Source: Pyxidicoccus parkwaysis
GTDB lineage: Bacteria > Myxococcota > Myxococcia > Myxococcales > Myxococcaceae
Assembly (NCBI RefSeq): GCF_017301735.1
Contig: NZ_CP071090.1
Location: forward strand, 10,778,001-10,842,000
Length of the DNA stretch: 64,000 nucleotides
Direction of reading: 5' to 3'
Below the pieces are notes generated by a model, which was given only the letters and a program-made list of their open reading frames with translations, searched no databases and was not told the origin of the DNA. A program made the translations under genes and the position numbers. Below are positions 17,407 to 25,225 of this stretch, one piece after another. The stretch's first letter is position 1. Every line of letters begins with the position of its first letter.

Positions 17407-18003
17407 ATGTCGAAGGTTGTCGCAATCATGTCCATGTCGCTCGACGGTTACGTCGCCGACCGCAACGATGGCGTGGCCGAAGTGTTCGACTGGTACCTCA
17501 ACTCGGGGGACGTCGAATTCCACACCGGAGGGTCGGACCCCATGACGTTCAAGGTGTCCGCGCCGAGCGCCGAGCACCTTCGCGGTCTCACGTCCGGACT
17601 GGGGGCCATGCTCACCGGTCGACGCACCTTCGAGGTCGCGCACGGCTGGGGCGGAAATCACGCCTGGGGACCCGCCTTCGTCCTGACCCACCAAATCCCC
17701 GAGGGATGGCCGCGCCCCGACTCGACTGTGCACTTCGTGACCGACGGCATCGAAAGCGCGGTGCGCCAGGCCAAGGCCGCCGCCGCCGGGAAGTCCGTGG
17801 GGGTCCACGGCGCTGACACCATCCAGCAGTTGCTGAATGCGGGCCTCCTCGACGAGCTCCACATCGACATCGCGGCGGTTCTTCTCGGCTCCGGAGTTCG
17901 ACTCTTCGACCACCTCGCCGGCACGCCAGCCGTTCTCGGCAACCCGACGGTGATTGCGGGCGTCGGAGTGACACACCTGCGCTACCCGGTACGCAAGGCG
18001 TAG
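17407..18003 (+). CDS. Dihydrofolate reductase family protein (RibD C-terminal-like)
   Basis: This 198-residue protein has the RibD-C/DHFR-like fold pattern: MSKVVAIMSMSLDGYVAD at the start, GLGAMLTGRRTFEVAHGW near residue 60, a FVLTHQIP strand, and a VHGADTIQQLLNAGLLDELHID segment typical of bacterial deaminase-reductase domain proteins. AAAGGAG precedes the ATG. It is probably an NAD(P)H-dependent reductase of unknown substrate rather than true folate reductase. Confidence 0.9.
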   Translation: MSKVVAIMSMSLDGYVADRNDGVAEVFDWYLNSGDVEFHTGGSDPMTFKVSAPSAEHLRGLTSGLGAMLTGRRTFEVAHGWGGNHAWGPAFVLTHQIPEGWPRPDSTVHFVTDGIESAVRQAKAAAAGKSVGVHGADTIQQLLNAGLLDELHIDIAAVLLGSGVRLFDHLAGTPAVLGNPTVIAGVGVTHLRYPVRKA

Positions 18004-18036
18004 TCCTGCCCCACGCCTTTCTCGTCCGGCCGTGAG

Positions 18037-18972
18037 CTACCCGCGCACGAGGTTGCGCATCACGAACCAGAGGTTGGCCGGACGCTCGGCCAGCCGGCGC
18101 ATGAAGTATGGGTACCAGTAGCGCCCATACGGCACGTAGATGCGCACCGGGTGGCCGTCCTTCACCAGCCGCTCCTGCAAGTCCCTCCGGATGCCATAGA
18201 GCATCTGGAACTCATACGCGCCCCGAGGCAGGTGCTGCTTCGCCGCGTACTCCAGCGTGGCGTCAATCATCCGCTCATCGTGCGTGGCGATGCCGTGATA
18301 CACGCCGCTGTCGAGCAGCACCCGCATGCAGCGCACGAAGTTGGCGTCCACGTCCGCCTTGTCGGGAAATGCCACGTCCGGTCCCTCCAGGTACGCGCCC
18401 TTGCACAGCCGGATGCGCACCCTCTCCCTGCACAGCGCCTTCGCATCCTCCTCCGTGCGCCGCAGGTAGCTCTGCAGCACCGCGCCCACGTGCGGCTCAC
18501 CGAACTCCGCGTGCAACTCACGCACGATGTCCAGCGTGGCCTGCGTCACCGCGCTCTCCTCCATGTCGATGCGCACGAAGGAGTCGCGCCGCGTCGCGTC
18601 CGCCACCACCTCGCGCGCGTTGCGCAGCGCCAACGCCTTGTCGATGAGCAGGCCGCACTGGGTCAGCTTCAGTGACACGTTGGCCTTCACTCCCGCCTGG
18701 TCGATGCGCGCCAGCATTCGCTGGTACTGGAGCACCTCGTCGCGCGTCTCCTCCGGCGTCTTCACCGCCTCGTTGAGGTGGTCGAAGGACACCGTCATGC
18801 CCTTCGCGTTGAGGGCCTTCACCGCCTCCACCGCCTCCTCCAGCGTCTCTCCGGCGATGAAGCGCGACGCCATGTCACGGAAGGGACGCAGGCGCGTGGC
18901 CCAGTCCTTCAGGTGCTCTTGCCGGGAGAGGTACAGCAACGCGGAGCGGGACAGGTGGTCGGCGGCGGTCAT
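18037..18972 (-). CDS. Proline dehydrogenase (monofunctional)
   Basis: The 311-residue flavoenzyme oxidises proline to pyrroline-5-carboxylate and passes electrons to the quinone pool. Length and motifs match monofunctional bacterial ProDH: ANVSLKLTQCGL, RIDMEESAVTQ, RLCKGAYLEGPD and the C-terminal YEFQMLYGIR and RIYVPYGRYWYPYFMRRL, which line the substrate and FAD sites. It would act at the inner-membrane face. No P5C dehydrogenase gene is in this window. It is followed in transcription order by the convergent reductase gene. Confidence 0.95.
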   Translation of the reverse strand: MTAADHLSRSALLYLSRQEHLKDWATRLRPFRDMASRFIAGETLEEAVEAVKALNAKGMTVSFDHLNEAVKTPEETRDEVLQYQRMLARIDQAGVKANVSLKLTQCGLLIDKALALRNAREVVADATRRDSFVRIDMEESAVTQATLDIVRELHAEFGEPHVGAVLQSYLRRTEEDAKALCRERVRIRLCKGAYLEGPDVAFPDKADVDANFVRCMRVLLDSGVYHGIATHDERMIDATLEYAAKQHLPRGAYEFQMLYGIRRDLQERLVKDGHPVRIYVPYGRYWYPYFMRRLAERPANLWFVMRNLVRG

Positions 18973-18986
18973 GGACGTGTCTGGGT

Positions 18987-19865
18987 TCAGCTCGTGTGTC
19001 GCAGGAGGAAGTCTCCGACGAGGTTGTTGAAGGCCTGCGAATGGCTCATGTACGGCAGGTGGCTGGCCTCGCGCAGAATCTCCAGGCGCGCTCCGGGGAT
19101 GCGCCGGGCCACGTCCCTCGCGGCGCGCGTGGGCACCAGCAAATCCCTCCCGCCTTGAATGATGAGCGTGGGCACCTGGAGCTCATGCAGCCTCGGCAGG
19201 AGGTCCGCGGCCAGCACGTCGCGCAGGCGGCGCAGCAGCTCCATGGACGAAAGCCGCCGCGCCTCGCGGACGATTTCCGCGCGCCCCTCCGGCGGCAGGT
19301 GCAGGCCGCCCAGCACTCGCGCCACCGTGGGCGCCATGAGGTACGCCATGGGCTTGGGCGAGCGCACCAGCGTGGACAGCGTCAGCGCCAGCCGGCGGAT
19401 ACGGCGCACGCTGGCCACCGGCGACACCAGCACCAGCGCCTTCACCCGCTCCGGATGCGCCAGCGTATAGGCAATGGACAGGAGGCTCCCGTACGACGAG
19501 CCCACCAGCGCGAAGCGCTCGGGCAGCGCGGCCTCCGGGTGGTTCAGCACGGCCAGGTTCCACAGGAGCGGCGTGTGCGTGGCCGGCGTGCGCAAGGGCG
19601 GCGTCCACAACAGCAGCCGCAGCTCCTCCGCCAGCGGCTCCATGGGCGCGAAGGAGCGTCCACTGGCGCCGAGGCCCGGCAGGCACACCACGGTGCGCGT
19701 CGCGGCGAGGCTGCCTCTGGGAAAGGTGAACAGGCGCACCGGCGTGCCGCGCACCATCCGCTCCTCGTGGAGCAGGTGCTCGTAGCCGGACTGGATGTCC
19801 TCCACGTCCGGGACGAGCGGCGGCGAGCGGTGTCCCACGGGCGGACGCGAGGAGGCATCAAGCAT
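18987..19865 (-). CDS. Alpha/beta hydrolase
   Basis: The 292-residue protein has the alpha/beta hydrolase order: an oxyanion-region LPGLGASGRSF, the nucleophile elbow GSSYGS near residue 122, an acidic residue in LIIQGGRDLLVP, and a final histidine in REASHLPYMS. There is no signal peptide. Its start overlaps the stop of the upstream acyltransferase gene by eight bases, so the two are coupled, suggesting a role in lipid ester turnover. ProDH follows 14 bp downstream. Confidence 0.88.
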   Translation of the reverse strand: MLDASSRPPVGHRSPPLVPDVEDIQSGYEHLLHEERMVRGTPVRLFTFPRGSLAATRTVVCLPGLGASGRSFAPMEPLAEELRLLLWTPPLRTPATHTPLLWNLAVLNHPEAALPERFALVGSSYGSLLSIAYTLAHPERVKALVLVSPVASVRRIRRLALTLSTLVRSPKPMAYLMAPTVARVLGGLHLPPEGRAEIVREARRLSSMELLRRLRDVLAADLLPRLHELQVPTLIIQGGRDLLVPTRAARDVARRIPGARLEILREASHLPYMSHSQAFNNLVGDFLLRHTS

Positions 19866-20685
19866 GACAGGCCCTCACCAGCAGCCGCCGGACGCTCGCG
19901 GCCACGCAGTCTCGGAAGTGACACAGGCGGTGCTCGGACGCGTCCGGAGGTGGCGGCTCGAGCGGCGCGCCCACCGCGAACGTGAGCTGCACGGGCAGCG
20001 GCAGCGGGCCCAGCCCCATCACCAGCGGCATCCGGTACCGCTCATCCGCCGTCAGCCTCAGGCACAGCCGCTCCTCGCCCGGAGGCCAGAAGAAGGTGTC
20101 GTCCACGCCGAAGCCCGCGAAGGGCACCACCGGTATGCCCGCTTGCGCCGCGACCTTCACGAAGCCCAGCGCCCGCTCCCAGCGCAGCCGGTAGCGCCCA
20201 TGACGGCGCTTGAAGGTCTCCCACGCGCCGCCGGGGTAGCAGACCACCAATTCGCCGGACTCCAGCGCCGCGAGCGCGTTCTCCCGCGTGCCCTCCACGC
20301 CGCCCAGCCAGGGCAGCACCGTGCGCACCAGGGGGATGCGGAAGAAGCCCCGCTCGGCCAGGCCCAGCGGATAGCGGCCCGTAGCGCGATGCAGCAGGTG
20401 GAAGAAGGCCGGCGTCTCGTAGCCCCACACGCCATGGTTGCCCACCAGCAGCACCGGCCCGTCGTGAGGCAGGTGCTCGCTGCCCACCAGCCGCGCGCGG
20501 TGGTACAGGGCCGACAGCGCCGCGCCACGCTCGGCGAAGCGGAACACGGCCCGGCGCAGGCTGGCGAGCGAGGCATCCACGGAGGGAAAAGATGGAGACG
20601 CCCCCGTGCTCCGCCAGCCATCTGGCCGCCGCATACCAGACCGCCGGGCAGGCGCCTGTTTCCTGAGACACTCTTCGCACCCCAC
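19858..20685 (-). CDS. Lysophospholipid acyltransferase-family protein
   Basis: The product (275 residues) has the PlsC/DGAT2-like layout: VLLVGNHGVWGYE replaces the usual NHxxxxD motif, RIPLVRTVLPWLGGV follows, VVCYPGGAWETFK replaces the FPEGTRS-like block, and GIPVVPFAGFGVDD follows. It most resembles the myxobacterial and mycobacterial diacylglycerol acyltransferase-like branch. The start is uncertain: GTG at 20685, or ATG at 20634 giving 258 residues. It heads an operon with the hydrolase. Confidence 0.85.
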   Translation of the reverse strand: MGCEECLRKQAPARRSGMRRPDGWRSTGASPSFPSVDASLASLRRAVFRFAERGAALSALYHRARLVGSEHLPHDGPVLLVGNHGVWGYETPAFFHLLHRATGRYPLGLAERGFFRIPLVRTVLPWLGGVEGTRENALAALESGELVVCYPGGAWETFKRRHGRYRLRWERALGFVKVAAQAGIPVVPFAGFGVDDTFFWPPGEERLCLRLTADERYRMPLVMGLGPLPLPVQLTFAVGAPLEPPPPDASEHRLCHFRDCVAASVRRLLVRACHA

Positions 20686-20781
20686 CTGGCAGGGCGGTGT
20701 GCATTGACGTGAGCAGCGTTAATGGCAGGCTGAAGACAGGCTCTGGTTGTCTGCCTCCTCTACAATGTCGAACGTTCGGGC

Positions 20782-21279
20782 ATGGGCAACCCGTTCGACA
20801 TCCTCATCGACCAGCACCGGGAGCTGGAGGAGTGCTTCGAGCGGCTGGCTTCCGGCGGAGAGCCCGAGGAGCTTCGCTCTGGAACCGCGGAGTTGTTGGA
20901 GTTACTACGACTGCATTCGCGGCTGGAGGAGCGCTGCTTCTATCCGCTGCTCATGCAGGTGGAAGGGCGCTCCCGGGCCCGCGAGGAAGCCGAAGACCAC
21001 CTCACCATGCGGGAGCTGATGGATGAATTGGAGGAGCTCTCCCCCGGTCATCCCGAGTGGCAGGCACGTCTTTTCGCCCTGGAAGACCTCGTGGTAGCGC
21101 ATTTCCAAGAAGAAGAGAGTGCCATCCTGCCCAGACTGCGGATGGCGCTGGATGGACAGCAACAGGACGAGCTGAGGCGCGAGTTGGCGGCCACCCGAGA
21201 GGAGTTGCTGGCGCACGCGCAGGCCTTTGCCATCCCCGGCCGCGGCCCCCTGCTGGAGTCCCTCCGCTGGGACGGCTGA
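20782..21279 (+). CDS. Hemerythrin-domain protein
   Basis: The 165-residue protein has the four-helix HHE pattern with iron ligands in order: LIDQHRELEECF, LHSRLEERCFYP, EDHLTMRELMDEL and VVAHFQEEESAILPRL. These bind a di-iron centre used for oxygen or nitric oxide sensing, or iron storage. No extra domain is attached. Standing alone, its specific role cannot be told. Confidence 0.93.
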   Translation: MGNPFDILIDQHRELEECFERLASGGEPEELRSGTAELLELLRLHSRLEERCFYPLLMQVEGRSRAREEAEDHLTMRELMDELEELSPGHPEWQARLFALEDLVVAHFQEEESAILPRLRMALDGQQQDELRRELAATREELLAHAQAFAIPGRGPLLESLRWDG

Positions 21280-21375
21280 CCCCGGGCCCCAGCGCCGGGA
21301 AACAGGTGAGACCTGCGACAAAGGGGCCGAATTCAGTCACTCAGTCACAACTTTTATCACTTCCTTTAGACAAAT

Positions 21376-21385
21376 CCAAATTTGG
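21376..21385. promoter_or_regulatory. AT-rich palindrome upstream of AT-hook gene
   Basis: The perfect palindrome ccaaatttgg sits in an unusually AT-rich 100-bp stretch (21330-21430), about 85 bp before the start codon at 21471. The local composition is far from the genomic mean, so this is a likely promoter/operator region. Confidence 0.4.
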
Positions 21386-21470
21386 AAGGTAAGGGTATGC
21401 CTGCATCACAAGACACCCCTCGTCTTCCATCAGCAACCCCCCTTCGTTTCCCCAGGTGAGGAATCAACGA

Positions 21471-21995
21471 ATGTCCGTGGATAAAGCGTTTCGGGACATG
21501 ATCCGCAACGAGATTGACGCGCAGCTCAAGCCCCTTCGCGACGTGGTGTCGCGCCTGGAGGCGGGCACGGCGGACCTGGATGCACTCCGCAATGTGGCGG
21601 AGCGTCTGGCGCCGCTGGCCGAGGTCGTCGGCCCCCTGTTCGGAGCGCAGGCTCCGGCGGGCAAGCCGGGCCGTCGTGGCCCTGGCCGTCCTCCCTCGCG
21701 CGCCACGCTGAGCGTGGCCGCCCCCGCCGCTGGCAAGCGCCGCGGCCGCAAGCCGGCGGCCGGTGCCGAGGGCGCTCGCGACTGCGCCATCCGTGGCTGC
21801 GGCAAGCCCAGCCGCACCAAGGGCTACTGCGCGGCGCACTACCAGAAGCTGCGCATGCTCGAGAAGACCAACCGCCGCCCCGCCGCGTGGAAGGACTACG
21901 CCGAGCCCAACAGCGTCGAGGACATCAAGCTGCCGCGTGGACGCGCCGCGTCCAAGGCGCTGGCGGCGGCCGCCCAGGCTGGAAGCGCGGGCTAG
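21471..21995 (+). CDS. AT-hook and zinc-motif DNA-binding-like protein
   Basis: The product has 174 residues. An N-terminal helix (residues 1-58, rich in Leu/Val heptads) is followed by two AT-hook-like segments, RRGPGRPPSR (68-77) and KRRGRKP (89-95). A cysteine motif follows, Cys105-x4-Cys110-x9-Cys120-x2-His123, then a basic tail. The cysteine pattern resembles the small zinc-binding segment found near HNH-type proteins, but no nuclease catalytic residues are seen. It is probably a chromatin-like or regulatory DNA-binding protein. GAGGAATC precedes the ATG. Confidence 0.72.
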   Translation: MSVDKAFRDMIRNEIDAQLKPLRDVVSRLEAGTADLDALRNVAERLAPLAEVVGPLFGAQAPAGKPGRRGPGRPPSRATLSVAAPAAGKRRGRKPAAGAEGARDCAIRGCGKPSRTKGYCAAHYQKLRMLEKTNRRPAAWKDYAEPNSVEDIKLPRGRAASKALAAAAQAGSAG

Positions 21996-22138
21996 CCTAG
22001 CGGCACGCTGCCCCGGCCCGGGCAGAATGTGACCGCGCCCCCGTCTACCATGCTCCCGTGAGGGGAGAGCGTTCGGGGTGTGTCCGTGCGAGAGAGTCTT
22101 GCTCGCGGGGACTTGCAGAAGCATGTATGCCCGGGCTT

Positions 22139-23005
22139 ATGAACAAACGAGACCTGGAGCCTGGAATCATCACCGACCTGGCCGGAAGGACCACGTATGG
22201 TGACTATCTTCAGCTCGACCGGTTGCTGTCTGCGCAGGTGACGCGCTCGCAGCCTCCGCACCACGACGAGCTGTTGTTCATCATCCAGCACCAGACGAGT
22301 GAGCTGTGGATGAAGCTGCTCATCCACGAGCTGAGCGCGTGCATCCGCTACGTGCAGGCGGACCGGCTGGAGCCCTCGTTCAAGATTTTCGCGCGCGTGG
22401 CGCACATCCAGCGGATGCTCTTCGAGCAGTGGAGCGTGCTGGAGACGCTCACCCCGAATGAGTACCTGGAGTTCCGCGAGACGCTCGGCAGTGCCTCGGG
22501 GTTCCAGAGCTTCCAGTACCGCGCGGTGGAGTTCCTGCTCGGCAACAAGGACGCCAACGCGGTGATGCCCTTCAAGCACGTGCCGGCCGTGCATGCGGAG
22601 TTGGAGCGGCTGCTGGAGTCTCCCGGCCTGTATGACGAGTTCCTGCGTCACCTGGCGCGCATGGGGCACAAGGTTCCGCAGAGCCACGTGCAGCGCGACT
22701 GGCGTCAGCCCTACGAGAAGAGCCCCGAGGTGGTGGAGGTGTTCCGCCGCATCTACGAGGACATCGACTCGCACTGGGACGCGTATGAGATGTGCGAGAA
22801 GCTGGTGGACACGGAGGAGCGGTTCCAGCTCTGGCGCTACCGTCACATGATGACGGTGATGCGAATCATCGGCTTCAAGCAGGGCACGGGCGGCTCGTCG
22901 GGCGTGGGCTTCCTGCGCAAGGCGTTGGACCTGCGCTTCTTCCCGGAGCTGTGGGACGTGCGCACGGAGTTGGCGCCGCCGTCCGCGCGCGGCCGCACGC
23001 CTTGA
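22139..23005 (+). CDS. kynA: Tryptophan 2,3-dioxygenase
   Basis: The 288-residue haem enzyme opens the indole ring of tryptophan to N-formylkynurenine, the first step of the kynurenine pathway. The conserved helix HDELLFIIQHQTSELWMKL near residue 42 and the C-terminal RYRHMMTVMRIIGFKQGTGGSSG, with GVGFLRK, are diagnostic. The start at ATG 22139 gives the family's usual length; ATG 22127 adds only four residues. No other kynurenine genes are nearby in this window. Confidence 0.95.
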   Translation: MNKRDLEPGIITDLAGRTTYGDYLQLDRLLSAQVTRSQPPHHDELLFIIQHQTSELWMKLLIHELSACIRYVQADRLEPSFKIFARVAHIQRMLFEQWSVLETLTPNEYLEFRETLGSASGFQSFQYRAVEFLLGNKDANAVMPFKHVPAVHAELERLLESPGLYDEFLRHLARMGHKVPQSHVQRDWRQPYEKSPEVVEVFRRIYEDIDSHWDAYEMCEKLVDTEERFQLWRYRHMMTVMRIIGFKQGTGGSSGVGFLRKALDLRFFPELWDVRTELAPPSARGRTP

Positions 23006-23014
23006 GGGCCCGGT

Positions 23015-23039
23015 GGCCCGGCCGCCCTGCGTCCGGGCC
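23015..23039 (+). terminator. Hairpin after tryptophan dioxygenase gene
   Basis: The inverted repeat ggcccgg...ccgggcc with an 11-base loop lies ten bases after the stop. No T-tract follows, so termination strength is uncertain. Confidence 0.35.
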
Positions 23040-23099
23040 GTGAGGTCTGCCCATGGCCTTGGTGCTTCCTAACTTGGAAGGACTTGAAAGGAGCGCACC

Positions 23100-23276
23100 A
23101 TGGCCGAGCGCGAGACTCCCAAGAAGGACCCACGGTTGCCGCAGGATGAAACACCTCTCAAGCGAGAGGCGGGAGACCGTCCCATTCCCACGCCCGGGCA
23201 TATTGGCAACCTGCCGGATGACAGCCCCGGCCCCGGCAAGCCTGTCGTCTTTCCACCGCACGAGCCGGAGAACTGA
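23100..23276 (+). CDS. Short hydrophilic 58-residue protein
   Basis: A 58-codon frame starts with ATG at 23100 and has AAAGGAG eight bases upstream, among the best ribosome binding sites in the region. The peptide begins MAERETPKKDPRLPQDE and ends PPHEPEN. It is rich in Pro, Asp, Glu and Lys and has no hydrophobic core, so it is probably disordered. It resembles in style the 99-residue protein at 57618-57917, which also begins MAERDKK. Function unknown. A hairpin (23283-23301) follows. Confidence 0.65.
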   Translation: MAERETPKKDPRLPQDETPLKREAGDRPIPTPGHIGNLPDDSPGPGKPVVFPPHEPEN

Positions 23277-23282
23277 ACAGAC

Positions 23283-23301
23283 CCCGCCCCCGAGTGGCGG
23301 G
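23283..23301 (+). terminator. Hairpin after the 58-codon gene
   Basis: The inverted repeat cccgcc...ggcggg lies seven bases after the stop codon and is followed by a short T-rich run (ggtttcc). It is plausible as a weak terminator. Confidence 0.45.
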
Positions 23302-23374
23302 CCCGGTTTCCGCGAGCCCGTCGCTCCTGTTACATGGGGTTGGCTGTGTCGGACCCTCGTGAGAAGGTTCGCCC

Positions 23375-23962
23375 ATGAGCCTACCTCACAGGTTGTTCGT
23401 CCCGCCAATGACCCTGAAGCCCGCCACCTACGCCGATTTGGAGGCGCTCCCCGACGACAAGATTGGGGAGCTCATTGGCGGTGTGTTGTATGCGAGTCCC
23501 CGGCCCACGGACCCGCACTCTCGGGTCGCCAGTAATCTCCACGGTGAGTTGTACAGCCCCTTCCACCGGGGCAGGGGTGGTGGTCCGGGCGAATGGATCC
23601 TCCGCTTCGAGCCTGAGTTGCACCTGGGCGGCGACGTGCTCGTCCCGGATGTCACGGGTTGGCGTCGCGAGCGCGTGCCAGCGCTTCCGGCTGTCGTTGG
23701 CATACCGGTGGCTCCGGACTGGGTCTGCGAGGCGCTCTCGCCCTCCACGGCCGCGCTGGACCGCGACAGGAAGATGACCGTCTATGCGCGGGAAGGGGTC
23801 CGCCACGTCTGGCTCATCGACCCGAGGCCCCGCACCCTGGAGGTCTTCCGGCTCGAAGGTGGGCACTACCTGCGGCTCGCTACATGGAAGGGAGAGGCCA
23901 CCGTCCGTGCCGAACCCTTCGACGCGCTCGCGCTGGAACTTCACCGCCTCTGGGAGGACTAG
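23375..23962 (+). CDS. Uma2 family (DUF820) nuclease-fold protein
   Basis: The 195-residue protein matches the Uma2/DUF820 PD-(D/E)XK superfamily: LPDDKIGELIGGVLYASPRP, SRVASNLHGEL, then LHLGGDVLVPDVTGWRRERVP and VCEALSPSTAALDRDRKM. The VLVPDV and EALSPS segments contain the residues expected of the nuclease-like site. Such genes are often present in many copies and their role is unknown. GAAGG lies upstream of the chosen ATG; an ATG at 23408 is possible. Confidence 0.9.
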   Translation: MSLPHRLFVPPMTLKPATYADLEALPDDKIGELIGGVLYASPRPTDPHSRVASNLHGELYSPFHRGRGGGPGEWILRFEPELHLGGDVLVPDVTGWRRERVPALPAVVGIPVAPDWVCEALSPSTAALDRDRKMTVYAREGVRHVWLIDPRPRTLEVFRLEGGHYLRLATWKGEATVRAEPFDALALELHRLWED

Positions 23963-23983
23963 CGGGTTAGGCTGGCCGGCACC

Positions 23984-25108
23984 ATGGCAGCCGCCGAAGT
24001 CCCCCTGCTCTTCGACAAGGCCCACGTCCTCTGCTACCGCACCTTCGACATCGCGGAGGAAATCGACCTCGAGCGCGCGCGCAAGGTGCTCACCGAAGAC
24101 ACGCGCCGGCTCAAGCTGTCGCGCGAGAACAGCCAGTACATCCAGCTCCCCAATCCGCCCCTGGCCTATGAGCTGGGCCGCAGGCCGCTGGCCCTGCGCG
24201 ACGGCCCCGTCACCGTGGAGGCCACCGCGCGCCTGTTCGACCACGGCGCCGCGTCCATCATCCTCCGCGTCCCCGTCGTCCCCGGCACCACGCTGGAGCA
24301 CCTCACGCGCGTGGCCGATGAGCTCTATGACAGCCAGGCGCTGGAGGACCTCGCGCTGGAGCTCGTCGAGGGCGTGCGCCGCACCATTGCCCCCGCCGTG
24401 CAGAAGACGCACCTGTGGGACCAGAACGAGAGCTACACCGTCATCTTCGCGGAGAGCATCCAAGGCAACCCGACGGCGGAGGAGTTGCTCACGCGCATGG
24501 ACCTCGCGCGGCTGCTGCTGGGAGAGAACGGCGCCGTCCCGCTGTCCGCCGGCGAGAGCGAGTCCGTGACGAAGGCGCGCTTCAGCTACACCGTGAATGA
24601 CCTGGTCGTCATCGACTGGAACAGCGCATTCGTCTACGAGCCGTCGGGCTCGAGGGACATCCCGGACCTGCTCGAAATCGCCAACGCGCAGCTGCTGGAG
24701 TTCCGCTACTACGACGAGCGGCTGGACGAGCACATCGCCCGCATCCACGACGAGGTGCAGGCCAAGCGCCACGGATGGATTCGCCTCGTCCGCAGCCCGT
24801 ACCGCAACCTGACCCGGGAGACGCTCGTCACGCTGGTGGACCTCAACGAGTTCATCGAGCGCGTGGAGAACAGCCTGAAAGTCATAGGCGACTTCTACCT
24901 GGCCAAGGTCTACGAGGGCGCCGTGCGGCGCATGCGCATCTCCAACTGGCAGGACTCCGTCACGCGCAAACAGGAGCTGCTGGCCCAGACGTACGGCCTG
25001 CTCAAGGGTGATGTCGATATCGACCGCTCCCACACGCTCGAGGTCGTCGTCATCGTGCTGATTGCGCTCGAAATCCTCTTCGCCCTCTTCCGGGTCCTGG
25101 ACCACTGA
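23984..25108 (+). CDS. Membrane-anchored RMD1/DUF155-like protein
   Basis: The 374-residue protein starts with FDKAHVLCYRTFDIAEEIDL and is alpha/beta up to about residue 200. It then forms a long helical region and ends in a single hydrophobic helix (VVVIVLIALEILFALFRVL). A strand-rich first half, long helices and a C-terminal membrane anchor after a TYGLLKGDVDIDRSHTLE motif resemble DUF155/RMD1 proteins. Those occur in eukaryotic mitochondria and some bacteria. The match is from pattern memory only and function is unknown. Confidence 0.65.
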   Translation: MAAAEVPLLFDKAHVLCYRTFDIAEEIDLERARKVLTEDTRRLKLSRENSQYIQLPNPPLAYELGRRPLALRDGPVTVEATARLFDHGAASIILRVPVVPGTTLEHLTRVADELYDSQALEDLALELVEGVRRTIAPAVQKTHLWDQNESYTVIFAESIQGNPTAEELLTRMDLARLLLGENGAVPLSAGESESVTKARFSYTVNDLVVIDWNSAFVYEPSGSRDIPDLLEIANAQLLEFRYYDERLDEHIARIHDEVQAKRHGWIRLVRSPYRNLTRETLVTLVDLNEFIERVENSLKVIGDFYLAKVYEGAVRRMRISNWQDSVTRKQELLAQTYGLLKGDVDIDRSHTLEVVVIVLIALEILFALFRVLDH

Positions 25109-25225
25109 GGTCGAAGACACACCCTGTACCCTCGGACAGGGCGCGGTGGGTTTCGCGGATTCCCCGGACGTGGGAGAATGAGGGCGACGCACGGGGCGGT
25201 GTGCCCGTGCCGGGGGGAGTGGGGC

